Below, one piece after another: positions 7,438-15,818 of a DNA stretch of 50,247 nucleotides. Made by a program: the position numbers and the translations under genes. Every line of letters begins with the position of its first letter. Position 1 is the first letter of the stretch. Source of the stretch: Cellulomonas pakistanensis (GTDB lineage: Bacteria > Actinomycetota > Actinomycetes > Actinomycetales > Cellulomonadaceae); the NCBI RefSeq assembly GCF_016862755.1, contig NZ_BONO01000032.1:1-50247 (forward strand), written 5' to 3'. The notes under the pieces were generated by a model. It was not told where the DNA came from. It did no database searches and worked only from the letters and a program-made list of their open reading frames with translations.

Positions 7438-8757
7438 CTACAGCCCCCGCCACCCGCCGGTCGCCCGCCCGACCCGCTCCGAGATCCCGCTCCCCACGAG
7501 CACGCCCGCGGCGATCGCCACGATCGTCAGCAGCGCGTTCAGGAAGTCCCCGAGCCCCGCGGCGGCGTCCGCCCCGACGATCTCGGTCACGCCCTCGAGA
7601 CCGAGCGCCCCGGGCACGAGCAACCAGAACGCCGGCAGGAACGTCACCGGCACCGGGGGCCCGCTCGGGCGCTGCTGGATGGCGTACGCCACCGGCAGCA
7701 CGACCGCCCCGGCGGCGAACGACGCGCCCAGCGGGTTCAGCACCAGGCCGGCCCCGGCCTGCACGCCGTACGCGACGCCGAGGACCACGAGCAGCCAGGG
7801 CAGCGCGCGCCAGGGCACCGCGGAGGACAGGAGCACCCCGATCCCGAACACCGCCACGCCCACCCACGGCGCCCACGGCCCCAGCGGCTCCGCGGGCGGG
7901 GGCGGACCCGGCGGCCCGGCGAACTCCACGCCGAGCGCGATGCCGAACGTCAGCAGCAGCAGCCGCTCGAGCCCGTAGACCAGCCGCGCCGAGCCCGACA
8001 GCATCGACCCCGACGCCAGCTCGATCGTCGCCATCGTCAGCGCGGCGCCGGGCAGCAGCGTCACCAGGGTCGGGATCACGATGTCGAGCGGTGCCGACCC
8101 CACGACGGGCTCCGACAGCCGGAACACCAGCCACGTCACCAGGGCCGCCGTCAGCATCGGCAGCACGACCGCGATCGCGTGCGACCGCTCGCCCCAGAGC
8201 GTCAGCACCCCGACCAGCAGGCCGAGGACCACGTACGCCGGGAGCGCCGCGGCCGTGGGGTTCAGCAGCAGGCCCAGGCCGAGCACCATGACGCTCGTCC
8301 CGACCACCCGCAGCCAGGACGGCAGCCGCGGCCGCGCGGCCAGCAGCGCGCGCAGCCGCGCCACGGCGTCCGCGACCGCCAGCCGCGCGTGCCGGATGTC
8401 GTCGATCAGCCGGTAGAGCGCGTCGACCTGGTCCAGCCGCAGCGCCGCGTTCGGCGCCGGCGCGAAGTCGACCCGGGTGGCGTCGCCGGTCTCGATCCGG
8501 ACGAACACGCCCGTCGGCAGCACGAAGAACCGCACCCCCGCCGCCCCGTACACCGACGCGACGTCGTCGAGGATCAGCGCGACCCGGTCGGCGGCATCAC
8601 CCGCCCGCTGCATCGCGACGCCCAGCCGGCGCAGCAGGTCGAGGACGGCCTCGGGCGGCTGCTCGGCCACGCGGGGCGCCTCGACGGCCGGGCGGGACAG
8701 CAGCCCGACCAGGGCGGACCGCGCCCGCGCGATGCCGCGACGCCCCGGTTCGGCCAC
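7438..8757 (-). CDS. Threonine/serine exporter family protein (fused ThrE type)
   Basis: A 439-residue inner-membrane protein with the two-part architecture of Corynebacterium ThrE. An N-terminal soluble half (about 30-150: LRRLGVAMQRAGDAADRVAL, ending in helices) leads into five membrane segments, and a second half has another five. The signature near the end, FLPAFWLLVPGALGLEG, is characteristic of the ThrE_2 half. The expected function is proton-coupled export of threonine and serine. It starts with ATG and stands alone, divergent from the MFS operon, with a short TCACCCC-CGC-GGGGTGA palindrome at about 8790-8806 in the shared upstream region. Its substrate range is inferred from the family only. 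Confidence 0.9.
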   Translation of the reverse strand: MAEPGRRGIARARSALVGLLSRPAVEAPRVAEQPPEAVLDLLRRLGVAMQRAGDAADRVALILDDVASVYGAAGVRFFVLPTGVFVRIETGDATRVDFAPAPNAALRLDQVDALYRLIDDIRHARLAVADAVARLRALLAARPRLPSWLRVVGTSVMVLGLGLLLNPTAAALPAYVVLGLLVGVLTLWGERSHAIAVVLPMLTAALVTWLVFRLSEPVVGSAPLDIVIPTLVTLLPGAALTMATIELASGSMLSGSARLVYGLERLLLLTFGIALGVEFAGPPGPPPPAEPLGPWAPWVGVAVFGIGVLLSSAVPWRALPWLLVVLGVAYGVQAGAGLVLNPLGASFAAGAVVLPVAYAIQQRPSGPPVPVTFLPAFWLLVPGALGLEGVTEIVGADAAAGLGDFLNALLTIVAIAAGVLVGSGISERVGRATGGWRGL

Positions 8758-8894
8758 CTGACCAGGATGTCGACGACGCCCGGGACATCGCTCACCCCCG
8801 CGGGGTGATCGGCACGAGGGGTCCCGCGGCCTACCGTCGAGCCAGCCGGGCGGACCGGGGCCACGTCCCGGCAGGGCGCACGAGGGGGGCGGAC

Positions 8895-10496
8895 ATGAGC
8901 GACGCGCGCACCACGGCGAGGGGCGCCGGAGCCGTCCTGGCGGCCACGTGCCTGTCCACGCTGGTGGTCAACGCCAACACCTCGGCGGTGAGCATCCTGC
9001 TCCCGGCGATCAGCGCCGACACCGGGACGTCCGTCGACACCCTGCAGTGGGCGGTGACCGGGTACTCGCTGGTGGGGGCGGCCGTGATCATCACGGCCGG
9101 GTCGCTCGGCGACGTGTTCGGCCGCAAGCGGGTGTTCCAGCTCGGGCTGCTGCTGTTCGTGCTGTCCTGCGTGCTGATCGCGCTGTCGACCGACGGGACG
9201 GGCGTGATCGTGGGCCGGCTGATCCAGGGCGCCGCCGGGTCGACGATCCTGGCGTGCGGGCTGAGCCTGCTGTCGGTCGCGAGCGACGGCGAGGACCAGC
9301 TGCGGGCGGTGTCGCTGTGGGGCGCGGCCGCCGCGGTCGGCGCCGCGGCGGGACCGCTGCTGGGCGGCGTCCTCGTCGACCTCACCGGGTGGCAGGGGCT
9401 GTTCTGGATCGACGCCGGCGTCGGGGTCGTCTGCATGCTCATGACCTACGTCACGGTCGCCGAGTCGAAGGACCCGGACCGGCCGCGGTCGATCGACTAC
9501 CTCGGCACCGTCCTGGTCGCGCTGACGCTGGCGCCGCTGATCCTCGGCGTGAGCAAGAGCGGCGACTGGGGCTGGCTGTCCGCGGCGACGATCGGCTGCC
9601 TCGCGGTCAGCGTCGTCGCCGGCTGGCTGTTCGTCGTCGTCGAGAAGCGGGTCGCCGTGCCGCTGCTCGACCTCGCGCTGCTGCGGAACCGGATCCTGGT
9701 CGGCGCGACCCTGGCGATCCTCATCGGCGCCGGCACGATCAACGGCCTGATGTACCTGCTCAGCCTGTACTTCCAGGACCCGGCGGCGCTCGGGTTCAGC
9801 TCGCTGGAGGCGGGGCTCGCGACGCTGCCGGCGACCGTCGGGCTCGTGCTCATCGCGCCGCTGGTGCCGCGGCTGACCAAGCGGGCCGGCGGCCGGCAGG
9901 TGATCGGCGTCGGGTTCCTGCTGACCACGGCGGGGTTCGTGGTCGTCGGGTTCGTGCAGGCCGGCTGGGGGTACGGGGCGTTCCTGCTGCCGCTGGTCGC
10001 GATCGCCGTGGGGATGGGCCTGTCGAACGGGCCGTCGTCGTCGGCGGCGACCGCCGCCGTGCCGGAGGAGCAGGTCGGGTCCGCCTCGGGCGTGTCGAAC
10101 ATGGCCCGGTACGTCGGCGCCGCCGTGGCGACGGCCATCGCGGCCACCGTGTACGCGTCGGTGGGCGCGGACCGGACCGCGGCCGGGGCGTCGCCGTCCG
10201 ACGCGCTCGCGTCCGGGCTCGCCGCCGCGGCCTGGGTGATGGCCGCGCTCAGCGCGCTCGGCATCGTGCTGGCGGTCGTCGCGATCCGGCGGCACCGCGC
10301 GGCCCAGGGCACCGTGCTCGACGCCGCCGCGTCCGCCTCGGCGCACCTGCACACGCTGCCGACGTCGGCGGCCGGGTCGGGCGGGCCGGGCAGGACCGGG
10401 GCGCCCGGCGCACCGGCCGGGACGGCGCCGCCCCGCCGCGCCCGCGGCGACCGCCCGCGCCCGCCGGCGTCGAGCACCCCGGGAGCCCCCTCGTGA
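8895..10496 (+). CDS. MFS drug/metabolite exporter, DHA2 (14-helix) type
   Basis: A 533-residue major facilitator with about 14 membrane helices. The motif GSLGDVFGRKRVF follows helix 2 (motif A) and GAAAAVGAAAGPLLGGVL is the antiporter motif C, so proton-driven efflux is expected. ATG 8895 has a GAGGGGGGC ribosome site close upstream; earlier in-frame codons (8805) read through non-protein-like sequence. The last 70 residues form a long, Pro/Gly/Ala-rich hydrophilic tail. The gene overlaps the M24 peptidase start by GTGA, so they are translationally coupled, which is an unusual partner for a drug-type pump and hints at export of an amino-acid or peptide derivative. Confidence 0.9.
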   Translation: MSDARTTARGAGAVLAATCLSTLVVNANTSAVSILLPAISADTGTSVDTLQWAVTGYSLVGAAVIITAGSLGDVFGRKRVFQLGLLLFVLSCVLIALSTDGTGVIVGRLIQGAAGSTILACGLSLLSVASDGEDQLRAVSLWGAAAAVGAAAGPLLGGVLVDLTGWQGLFWIDAGVGVVCMLMTYVTVAESKDPDRPRSIDYLGTVLVALTLAPLILGVSKSGDWGWLSAATIGCLAVSVVAGWLFVVVEKRVAVPLLDLALLRNRILVGATLAILIGAGTINGLMYLLSLYFQDPAALGFSSLEAGLATLPATVGLVLIAPLVPRLTKRAGGRQVIGVGFLLTTAGFVVVGFVQAGWGYGAFLLPLVAIAVGMGLSNGPSSSAATAAVPEEQVGSASGVSNMARYVGAAVATAIAATVYASVGADRTAAGASPSDALASGLAAAAWVMAALSALGIVLAVVAIRRHRAAQGTVLDAAASASAHLHTLPTSAAGSGGPGRTGAPGAPAGTAPPRRARGDRPRPPASSTPGAPS

Positions 10497-11617
10497 CCGC
10501 CGCCCCCGCCCCGTTCACCCGCGACGACTACGCCGCGCGCATGGCGCGGGTCGCCGCCGACGCCCGCACCGCCGGGCTGGACGGCGTGCTCGTGACCCCC
10601 GGCCCGGACCTCGTGTGGCTGACCGGCTACCGCCCGACCGCGATCACCGAGCGCCTGACCCTCCTGGCGGTGGGCGCGGACCGCGAGCCGACCCTGGTCG
10701 TGCCGGCGCTCGAGCGCCCCGACGCCGAGGCGGCCGCCGGGACCGGCGCGACCACGCTGGTCGACTGGTCGGACGGCGCGGACCCCTACGCCGCCGCGGC
10801 CGCGCTGCTCCGGGACGGCGCGCGGTACGCCGTGTCCGACAGCGCGTGGGCGCTGCACCTGCTGGGCCTGCAGGCGGCGCTGCCCGGCGCCGCGTTCCAC
10901 GCCGTCACCGACCGGCTGCCGATGCTCCGCGCGGTGAAGGACGCCGACGAGCTGGCCCGGCTCGCCGCCGCCGGTGCGGCCGCCGACGCAGCCTACGCCG
11001 AGATCCTCGGCGTCCGGTTCGCGGGGCGGCGCGAGACGGACGTCGCGCACGACCTCGCCGAGCTGCTGCGCGCGCACGGGCACGAGCAGGTCGACTTCAC
11101 GGTCGTCGGCTCGGGGCCGAACGGCGCGAACCCGCACCACGAGGCCGGCGACCGGATCATGCGGGACGGCGACTGCGTGGTGCTCGACTTCGGCGGGCTG
11201 CTGGCCGGCTACGGGTCGGACACCAGCCGGACCGTCAGCGTCGGCGAGCCGTCCGCAGAGGTCCGCGAGGTGCACGACGTGGTCCGGCTGGCCCAGCGGG
11301 CGGGGGTCGACGCGGTCCGCCCCGGCGTCGCGTGCCAGGACGTCGACCGCGCCGCGCGCGCCGTGATCGAGGACGCGGGGTACGGCGAGCGGTTCATCCA
11401 CCGCACCGGGCACGGCATCGGCGTGACGACGCACGAGCCGCCGTACGTGGTCGCGGGCGAGGAGCTGCCGCTGGTGCCGGGCATGTGCTTCTCGGTGGAG
11501 CCCGGCGTGTACCTGCCCGGCCGGTTCGGCGTCCGCATCGAGGACATCGTCACGGTCACGGCCGACGGCGTCCGGCGGCTCAACACCAGCCCGCGCGACC
11601 TGCGGGTCGTGTCGTGA
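10493..11617 (+). CDS. M24-family metallopeptidase (Xaa-Pro peptidase-like)
   Basis: A 374-residue cytoplasmic protein with a creatinase-like N-terminal domain (1-150) and a pita-bread catalytic domain. All five metal ligands are present: D232 (LDFGG), D243 (SDTSRT), H307 (RTGHGIG), E336 (SVEPGVY) and E350 (RIEDIV). The GTG start at 10493 overlaps the MFS stop. Xaa-Pro dipeptidase or aminopeptidase activity is the default call, but M24 members also include creatinase and ectoine hydrolase, and the transporter-flanked context allows a more specialised amidohydrolase. It is followed by the APC antiporter after 79 bases. Confidence 0.9.
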   Translation: MTAAPAPFTRDDYAARMARVAADARTAGLDGVLVTPGPDLVWLTGYRPTAITERLTLLAVGADREPTLVVPALERPDAEAAAGTGATTLVDWSDGADPYAAAAALLRDGARYAVSDSAWALHLLGLQAALPGAAFHAVTDRLPMLRAVKDADELARLAAAGAAADAAYAEILGVRFAGRRETDVAHDLAELLRAHGHEQVDFTVVGSGPNGANPHHEAGDRIMRDGDCVVLDFGGLLAGYGSDTSRTVSVGEPSAEVREVHDVVRLAQRAGVDAVRPGVACQDVDRAARAVIEDAGYGERFIHRTGHGIGVTTHEPPYVVAGEELPLVPGMCFSVEPGVYLPGRFGVRIEDIVTVTADGVRRLNTSPRDLRVVS

Positions 11618-11696
11618 TGTACCCCGCGGAGGTGAGGTGCGGCCCCGCGCGGGCGCGGCACCGTGGCGGGGCCGGACCGGATCCGAGGAGGCGTCG

Positions 11697-13196
11697 ATGA
11701 GCGCGATGGATGTTCCCGCCGGGCGGCACGCGGACGTGAACGCGCCCGTCGACGCACCGCCCGCCGAGGGGCCGCCCACGGGGCGGACGGCGGTCCCGGC
11801 GACCCAGTGGATCTCGTGGGTCGCGCTGGCGATGATGACGACGAGCTCGGTGGCGAGCCTGCGCGCCGCCCCGACGATGGCCGTGTACGGCCTGGCCTGC
11901 GTGTTCCTCTACCTCGTGCCGGCGATCGTGTTCCTGCTGCCGACGTCGCTGGTGTCCGCGGAGCTGGCCTCGGGCTACAAGGGCGGCATCTTCAACTGGG
12001 TGTCCCGCGGCATCTCGAAGCCCATGGGCTTCCTGGCCGTCTGGTGCCAGTTCGCGATGACGATCTTCTACTACCCGAGCCTGCTCGGCTTCGTCGCCAG
12101 CACGCTCGCCTACGTCATCAACCCGGCGCTGGCGACCAGCGGCGTGTGGACCGCGTGCGTGATCGTCGTCGTCTACTGGTCCGGGGTGTGGGTGTCGTCG
12201 CGCGGCACCTCCGGCGTCGCCGGGCTCGCCTCCGGCGGGCTGATCATCGGCACCCTCATCCCGGGCGCGCTGCTCGTGCTGCTGGGCGTGGTGTTCCTCG
12301 GGCAGGGCAACGAGTCCGCCGCGCCGATGGACGCCGACCACCTGCTGCCCGCGTGGGCCGGGCTCGCCTCCCTGGTCCTGATCGTCAACAACTTCCTGTC
12401 GTACTCCGGCATGGAGATGAACGCGGTGCACGTGGGGTCGCTCAAGAACCCGGCACGGGAGTTCCCGCGGGCGATGTTCCTGGCCATGGCGATGGTGCTG
12501 GTGATCTTCATCCTGCCCGCCCTGGTGATCAGCTGGATCGTCCCGGCGGAGGAGCTCTCGCTGACGGCCGGCGTCATGCAGGCGTTCGACCGGGTGCTCG
12601 CGGTGTTCGGCATGCAGGCGCTCACGCCGGTGCTCGGGATCATGCTCGTCGCCGCCTCGCTCGGCGGCATGCTCACCTGGCTCGCCGGTCCGTCGAAGGG
12701 CCTGCTGCTCATCTCCCGCCAGGAGGGCTACCTGCCGCCGTTCCTGCAGCGGCTGAACAAGCACGGCGTGCAGCAGAACATCCTGGTCACCCAGGGCGTC
12801 GTCACCACCGTCATCGCGCTGGGCTACGCGCTCATCCCCGACGTGTCGAGCGCGTACTGGATCTTCTCGGTGATCACCACGCAGGTGTACCTGATCATGT
12901 ACCTGCTGATGTTCGTCGCGGCCGTGCGCCTGCGGCGGCTCGAGCCGGACCACCCGCGCGGCTACCGGGCGCCGATGCTGGTCGGGCTGTGCGGCGTGGG
13001 CTTCGCGGCGTCGCTCGCAGCCCTGCTCGTCGGCTTCATCCCGCCCTCGCAGTTCGGCGGCGGCAGCACCTGGACCTACCTGCTGATCGTCGGCGGCGGG
13101 GCGCTCGGGCTCGGCCTGCTCGTGCCGTTCCTGTTCTACCGGATGCGCAAGCCGTCCTGGCGGCAGCCCGACGCGGTCGACGAGGAGGTGGCGTGA
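11697..13196 (+). CDS. APC-family amino-acid antiporter (glutamate:GABA antiporter-like)
   Basis: A 499-residue permease with about 12 membrane helices and a 35-residue hydrophilic N-terminus. LPTSLVSAELASGYKGGIF in helices 2-3 and SGMEMNAVHVGSLKNPAREF in the middle are characteristic of the GadC/YjeM-like branch of the APC superfamily. ATG 11697 follows GAGGAGG at a good distance. It probably imports or exchanges an amino acid or a decarboxylated product. Its stop shares one base with the ATG of the next gene (TGATG), so both are coupled. Neighbouring M24 and M20 peptidases imply use of the transported compound as a nutrient. Confidence 0.88.
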   Translation: MSAMDVPAGRHADVNAPVDAPPAEGPPTGRTAVPATQWISWVALAMMTTSSVASLRAAPTMAVYGLACVFLYLVPAIVFLLPTSLVSAELASGYKGGIFNWVSRGISKPMGFLAVWCQFAMTIFYYPSLLGFVASTLAYVINPALATSGVWTACVIVVVYWSGVWVSSRGTSGVAGLASGGLIIGTLIPGALLVLLGVVFLGQGNESAAPMDADHLLPAWAGLASLVLIVNNFLSYSGMEMNAVHVGSLKNPAREFPRAMFLAMAMVLVIFILPALVISWIVPAEELSLTAGVMQAFDRVLAVFGMQALTPVLGIMLVAASLGGMLTWLAGPSKGLLLISRQEGYLPPFLQRLNKHGVQQNILVTQGVVTTVIALGYALIPDVSSAYWIFSVITTQVYLIMYLLMFVAAVRLRRLEPDHPRGYRAPMLVGLCGVGFAASLAALLVGFIPPSQFGGGSTWTYLLIVGGGALGLGLLVPFLFYRMRKPSWRQPDAVDEEVA

Positions 13197-13642
13197 TGAG
13201 CGCCGGCGACACCACGCGGACGCCGAAAAACACGGTCGTGTACGCCGTCGCGGCGGGGCTGCTGATCCTGCTGGTCCTCGTCGCCCTGCTCACGTTCCGC
13301 GAGGCGCGGCAGACGGCCCGGGCGGAGGACCGGGCGGACGAGCTCATCGCCGTCCTGGAGGAGGCGGGGGTCGAGCGGCTGCCGTCGCGGGAGAACGTGG
13401 TCCGGGTGCTCGGCGAGGACGGCGGGGCCGCCTGCCAGGACCCCGCGCACGGGCTGCGCCAGGCGACCCTGCACTCGATGCTGATGAACGGGGCGAGCGG
13501 CCCCGGCATGCGGCCCGTCATCACCGACAGCCGGCTGCTGCAGGGGCAGCTCGCGATCATGGAGGTGTACTGCCCCGACGAGCTGGACGCCGTCCGCGCG
13601 CAGCTGGACGAGCTCCGCACCGCCGACGTGGTGGGGGGCTGA
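13196..13642 (+). CDS. Small membrane-anchored protein of unknown function in peptidase operon
   Basis: A 148-residue protein with one N-terminal membrane helix (about 13-35, TVVYAVAAGLLILLVLVALL) followed by a helical, Glu/Arg-rich extracytoplasmic region. Two cysteines (in GAACQDP and VYCPDE) could form a disulfide. It shares one base with the upstream permease gene and lies three bases before the M20 gene. No family recognised. Tight coupling with the permease makes an accessory subunit or stabiliser of that transporter a reasonable guess, but nothing in the residues proves it. Confidence 0.8.
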   Translation: MSAGDTTRTPKNTVVYAVAAGLLILLVLVALLTFREARQTARAEDRADELIAVLEEAGVERLPSRENVVRVLGEDGGAACQDPAHGLRQATLHSMLMNGASGPGMRPVITDSRLLQGQLAIMEVYCPDELDAVRAQLDELRTADVVGG

Positions 13643-13645
13643 CCG

Positions 13646-14986
13646 GTGGACGTCGCCGCGCGCGTCGCCGCGCAGATGCCCCGGGTGCGCGACGACCTCG
13701 CCGCCCTGGTCGCGCTGCCCTCCGTGGCCGACCCCCGCCAGTTCCCGCCCGAGGGCTGCGCGAAGGCCGCCCACTGGGTAGCCGACGCGTTCCGGGAGGT
13801 CGGGTTCGCGGACGTCGGCCTGCACCCGACCGCCGACGGCAGCCAGGCGGTCGTCGGCTCCCGGCCGGGGCCCGAGGGCGCGCCGACCGTCCTGCTGTAC
13901 GCGCACTACGACGTGCAGCCGCCGCTGGACGACGCGGCGTGGCGCACGCCGCCGTTCGAGCTGACCGAGACGGGCGGACGCTGGTACGGCCGCGGCGCCG
14001 CCGACTGCAAGGGCAACATCGTCATGCACCTCGCGGCGCTCCGGGCGCTCGGGGACGACGTCCCGGTCACGCTACGCCTGGTCGTCGAGGGCTCGGAGGA
14101 GCAGGGCACCGGCGGGCTCGAGGACTTCGTGCCCCGGCACGCCGACCTGCTGCGGGCCGACGCGATCCTGGTCTGCGACACCGGGAACGCGGCCGTCGGG
14201 GTGCCCGCGGTGACGGTCAGCCTGCGCGGGATGGTCAACGTGGTGGTGCGCGTCGAGGCGCTGCCGACCGAGCTGCACTCCGGCATGTTCGGCGGGCCCG
14301 CGCCGGACGCCCTGGCGGCGCTCGTCGAGATCCTCGCGTCGCTGCGGGACTCCGACGGGAACACGACCGTCGAGGGGCTCGACGCGTCGCAGACCTGGCG
14401 CGGCGCGCCGTACGACCCGGACACCTTCCGCGCAGACGCGCAGGTCCCGGGCGGGGGCGCGCTGCTCGGCTCCGGCTCGGTCGCCGACATGCTCTGGGCG
14501 CGGCCGGCGCTCACCGTGCTCGGGATCGACTGCCCGCCGGTCGTGGGGTCGACGGCCGCGATCGTGCCGCGCGCCGCGGCCCGGCTCAACCTGCGCATCC
14601 CGCCCGGCACGCGGCCCGACGACGCCCTCGCGGCGCTCACCGCGCACCTCACCGGCGCGGCGCCGTGGGGCGTCCGCGTGACGGTGGAGACCGAGGCGAC
14701 CGGGTCGCCGTTCCTCGCCGCGACCGACGGGCCGGCGTACGACGCGATGCGCGCCTCGATGCGGGAGGCGTTCGGCCGGGACATGGTCCTGCTCGGCCAG
14801 GGCGGGTCGATCCCGCTGTGCACGGTGTTCGCGGAGACGTATCCGGAGGCGGAGATCCTGCTGATGGGGGTGGAGGAGCCTCAGGCGCTGATCCACGCGC
14901 CGAACGAGAGCGTGGACCCGGCGGAGATCGAGCACCTGGCGACGGCGGAGGCGCTGTTCCTGCAGCGGTACGCCGGGCGGGGGTGA
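13646..14986 (+). CDS. M20-family dipeptidase
   Basis: A 446-residue cytosolic zinc peptidase of the M20 family, close in pattern to the dipeptidase/CPG2 branch. Metal-site residues are visible: H87-x-D89 (YAHYDVQP), D120 (GAADCKGN), the E151-E152 pair (EGSEEQGT) and a late His (ALIHAPNES). The lid domain begins near VSLRGMVNVVV. The GTG start at 13646 is three bases after the previous stop. It ends a five-gene run (MFS, M24, APC, small protein, M20) that looks like uptake and hydrolysis of a dipeptide or N-acylated amino acid. Confidence 0.92.
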   Translation: MDVAARVAAQMPRVRDDLAALVALPSVADPRQFPPEGCAKAAHWVADAFREVGFADVGLHPTADGSQAVVGSRPGPEGAPTVLLYAHYDVQPPLDDAAWRTPPFELTETGGRWYGRGAADCKGNIVMHLAALRALGDDVPVTLRLVVEGSEEQGTGGLEDFVPRHADLLRADAILVCDTGNAAVGVPAVTVSLRGMVNVVVRVEALPTELHSGMFGGPAPDALAALVEILASLRDSDGNTTVEGLDASQTWRGAPYDPDTFRADAQVPGGGALLGSGSVADMLWARPALTVLGIDCPPVVGSTAAIVPRAAARLNLRIPPGTRPDDALAALTAHLTGAAPWGVRVTVETEATGSPFLAATDGPAYDAMRASMREAFGRDMVLLGQGGSIPLCTVFAETYPEAEILLMGVEEPQALIHAPNESVDPAEIEHLATAEALFLQRYAGRG

Positions 14987-14998
14987 GGCGCCCGGGGG

Positions 14999-15078
14999 CG
15001 GGTCGGGCGGTCGGCGGGCCGGGCGGCCAGCCGGTCGGGCGGCCGGCGGGCCGGGCGGCCGGCGGGTCGGGCGGTCGC
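14999..15078. repeat. Five tandem copies of a 16-base G-rich unit
   Basis: Five head-to-tail units of CGGGYCGGGCGGYCGG, each differing at 0-3 positions, fill the gap just after the M20 stop codon. Runs of GGG at regular spacing could allow G-quadruplex structure. The rest of the 14987-15161 gap shows no gene; an AGGGGG ribosome site precedes the next ATG. Confidence 0.85.
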
Positions 15079-15161
15079 CGCCCAGATGCGGTCCCGCCCG
15101 GGCGCACCCACGATGAGCGCAGCGGTCCAGAGTCGGGCCTCGGCATCCGAGGGGGACCGTC

Positions 15162-15818
15162 ATGACGTCACTGCTCCGCCGCGCCACCCTGGCACTCGTC
15201 GCCACCACCGCCGCGCTCGGCCTCGCCGCCGGCAGCGCCGCCGCCCAGCCGAACGAGCAGGACCGGACCTGGCTGGTCGCCGCCCACCAGAGCAACCTCG
15301 CGGAGATCGCCGCGGGCCAGGCCGCCCTCCAGAAGGCGACCACCGAGGACGTGCGGATGCACGGCCAGATGCTGATCGACGACCACACCGCGCTCGACGC
15401 CGCCCTCACCCCGGTCGCGCAGCAGCTCGGCGTCGAGCTCCCCGCCGAGCCGACGCCCGAGCAGCAGGCGACGCTCGCCGAGGTCAGCGCGCAGTCCGGC
15501 GAGGCGTTCGACCGGGCCTGGGTCGAGGCCCAGATCGCCGGCCACCGCGCCACGCTCGCGGCCGGCGAGCAGGAGCTCGCGCAGGGGTCCGAGCAGACGG
15601 TCAAAGACCTCGCCGCGGCCGCCGCCCCGGTGGTGCAGAAGCACCTCGACGGGCTGCTCGCGACGGCACAGGAGCTCGGCGTGCCGACCTCGGTCCCGGC
15701 CGGGTCCGGCGGGCAGGCCGCGGCGTCCTCGGACGCGCTCGGACTCGCGCTGCTCGGCACCGGCGTGCTCGCCGTGGCCGTCGCCGGCGGCCTGGTGCTG
15801 CGCCGGCGCCGGGTGTGA
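15162..15818 (+). CDS. DUF4142 secreted/membrane protein
   Basis: A 218-residue exported protein. A signal peptide (residues 1-28, ending GSAAAQ) is followed by the DUF4142 ferritin-like helical domain (about 31-170: QDRTWLVAAHQSNLAEIAAG, MLIDDHTALD). A C-terminal membrane helix (about 192-212) ends in RRRRV. No LPxTG-type motif precedes the helix, so it is membrane-held rather than sortase-anchored. Its stop overlaps the GTG of the sortase gene (GTGA), which ties the two together. The biochemical role of DUF4142 is not known; a cell-envelope function is inferred. Confidence 0.88.
   Translation: MTSLLRRATLALVATTAALGLAAGSAAAQPNEQDRTWLVAAHQSNLAEIAAGQAALQKATTEDVRMHGQMLIDDHTALDAALTPVAQQLGVELPAEPTPEQQATLAEVSAQSGEAFDRAWVEAQIAGHRATLAAGEQELAQGSEQTVKDLAAAAAPVVQKHLDGLLATAQELGVPTSVPAGSGGQAAASSDALGLALLGTGVLAVAVAGGLVLRRRRV

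Noticed and set aside
14999..15078. Possible CRISPR array
   Set aside because: The 16-base units are contiguous with no spacers, and no cas gene is present.
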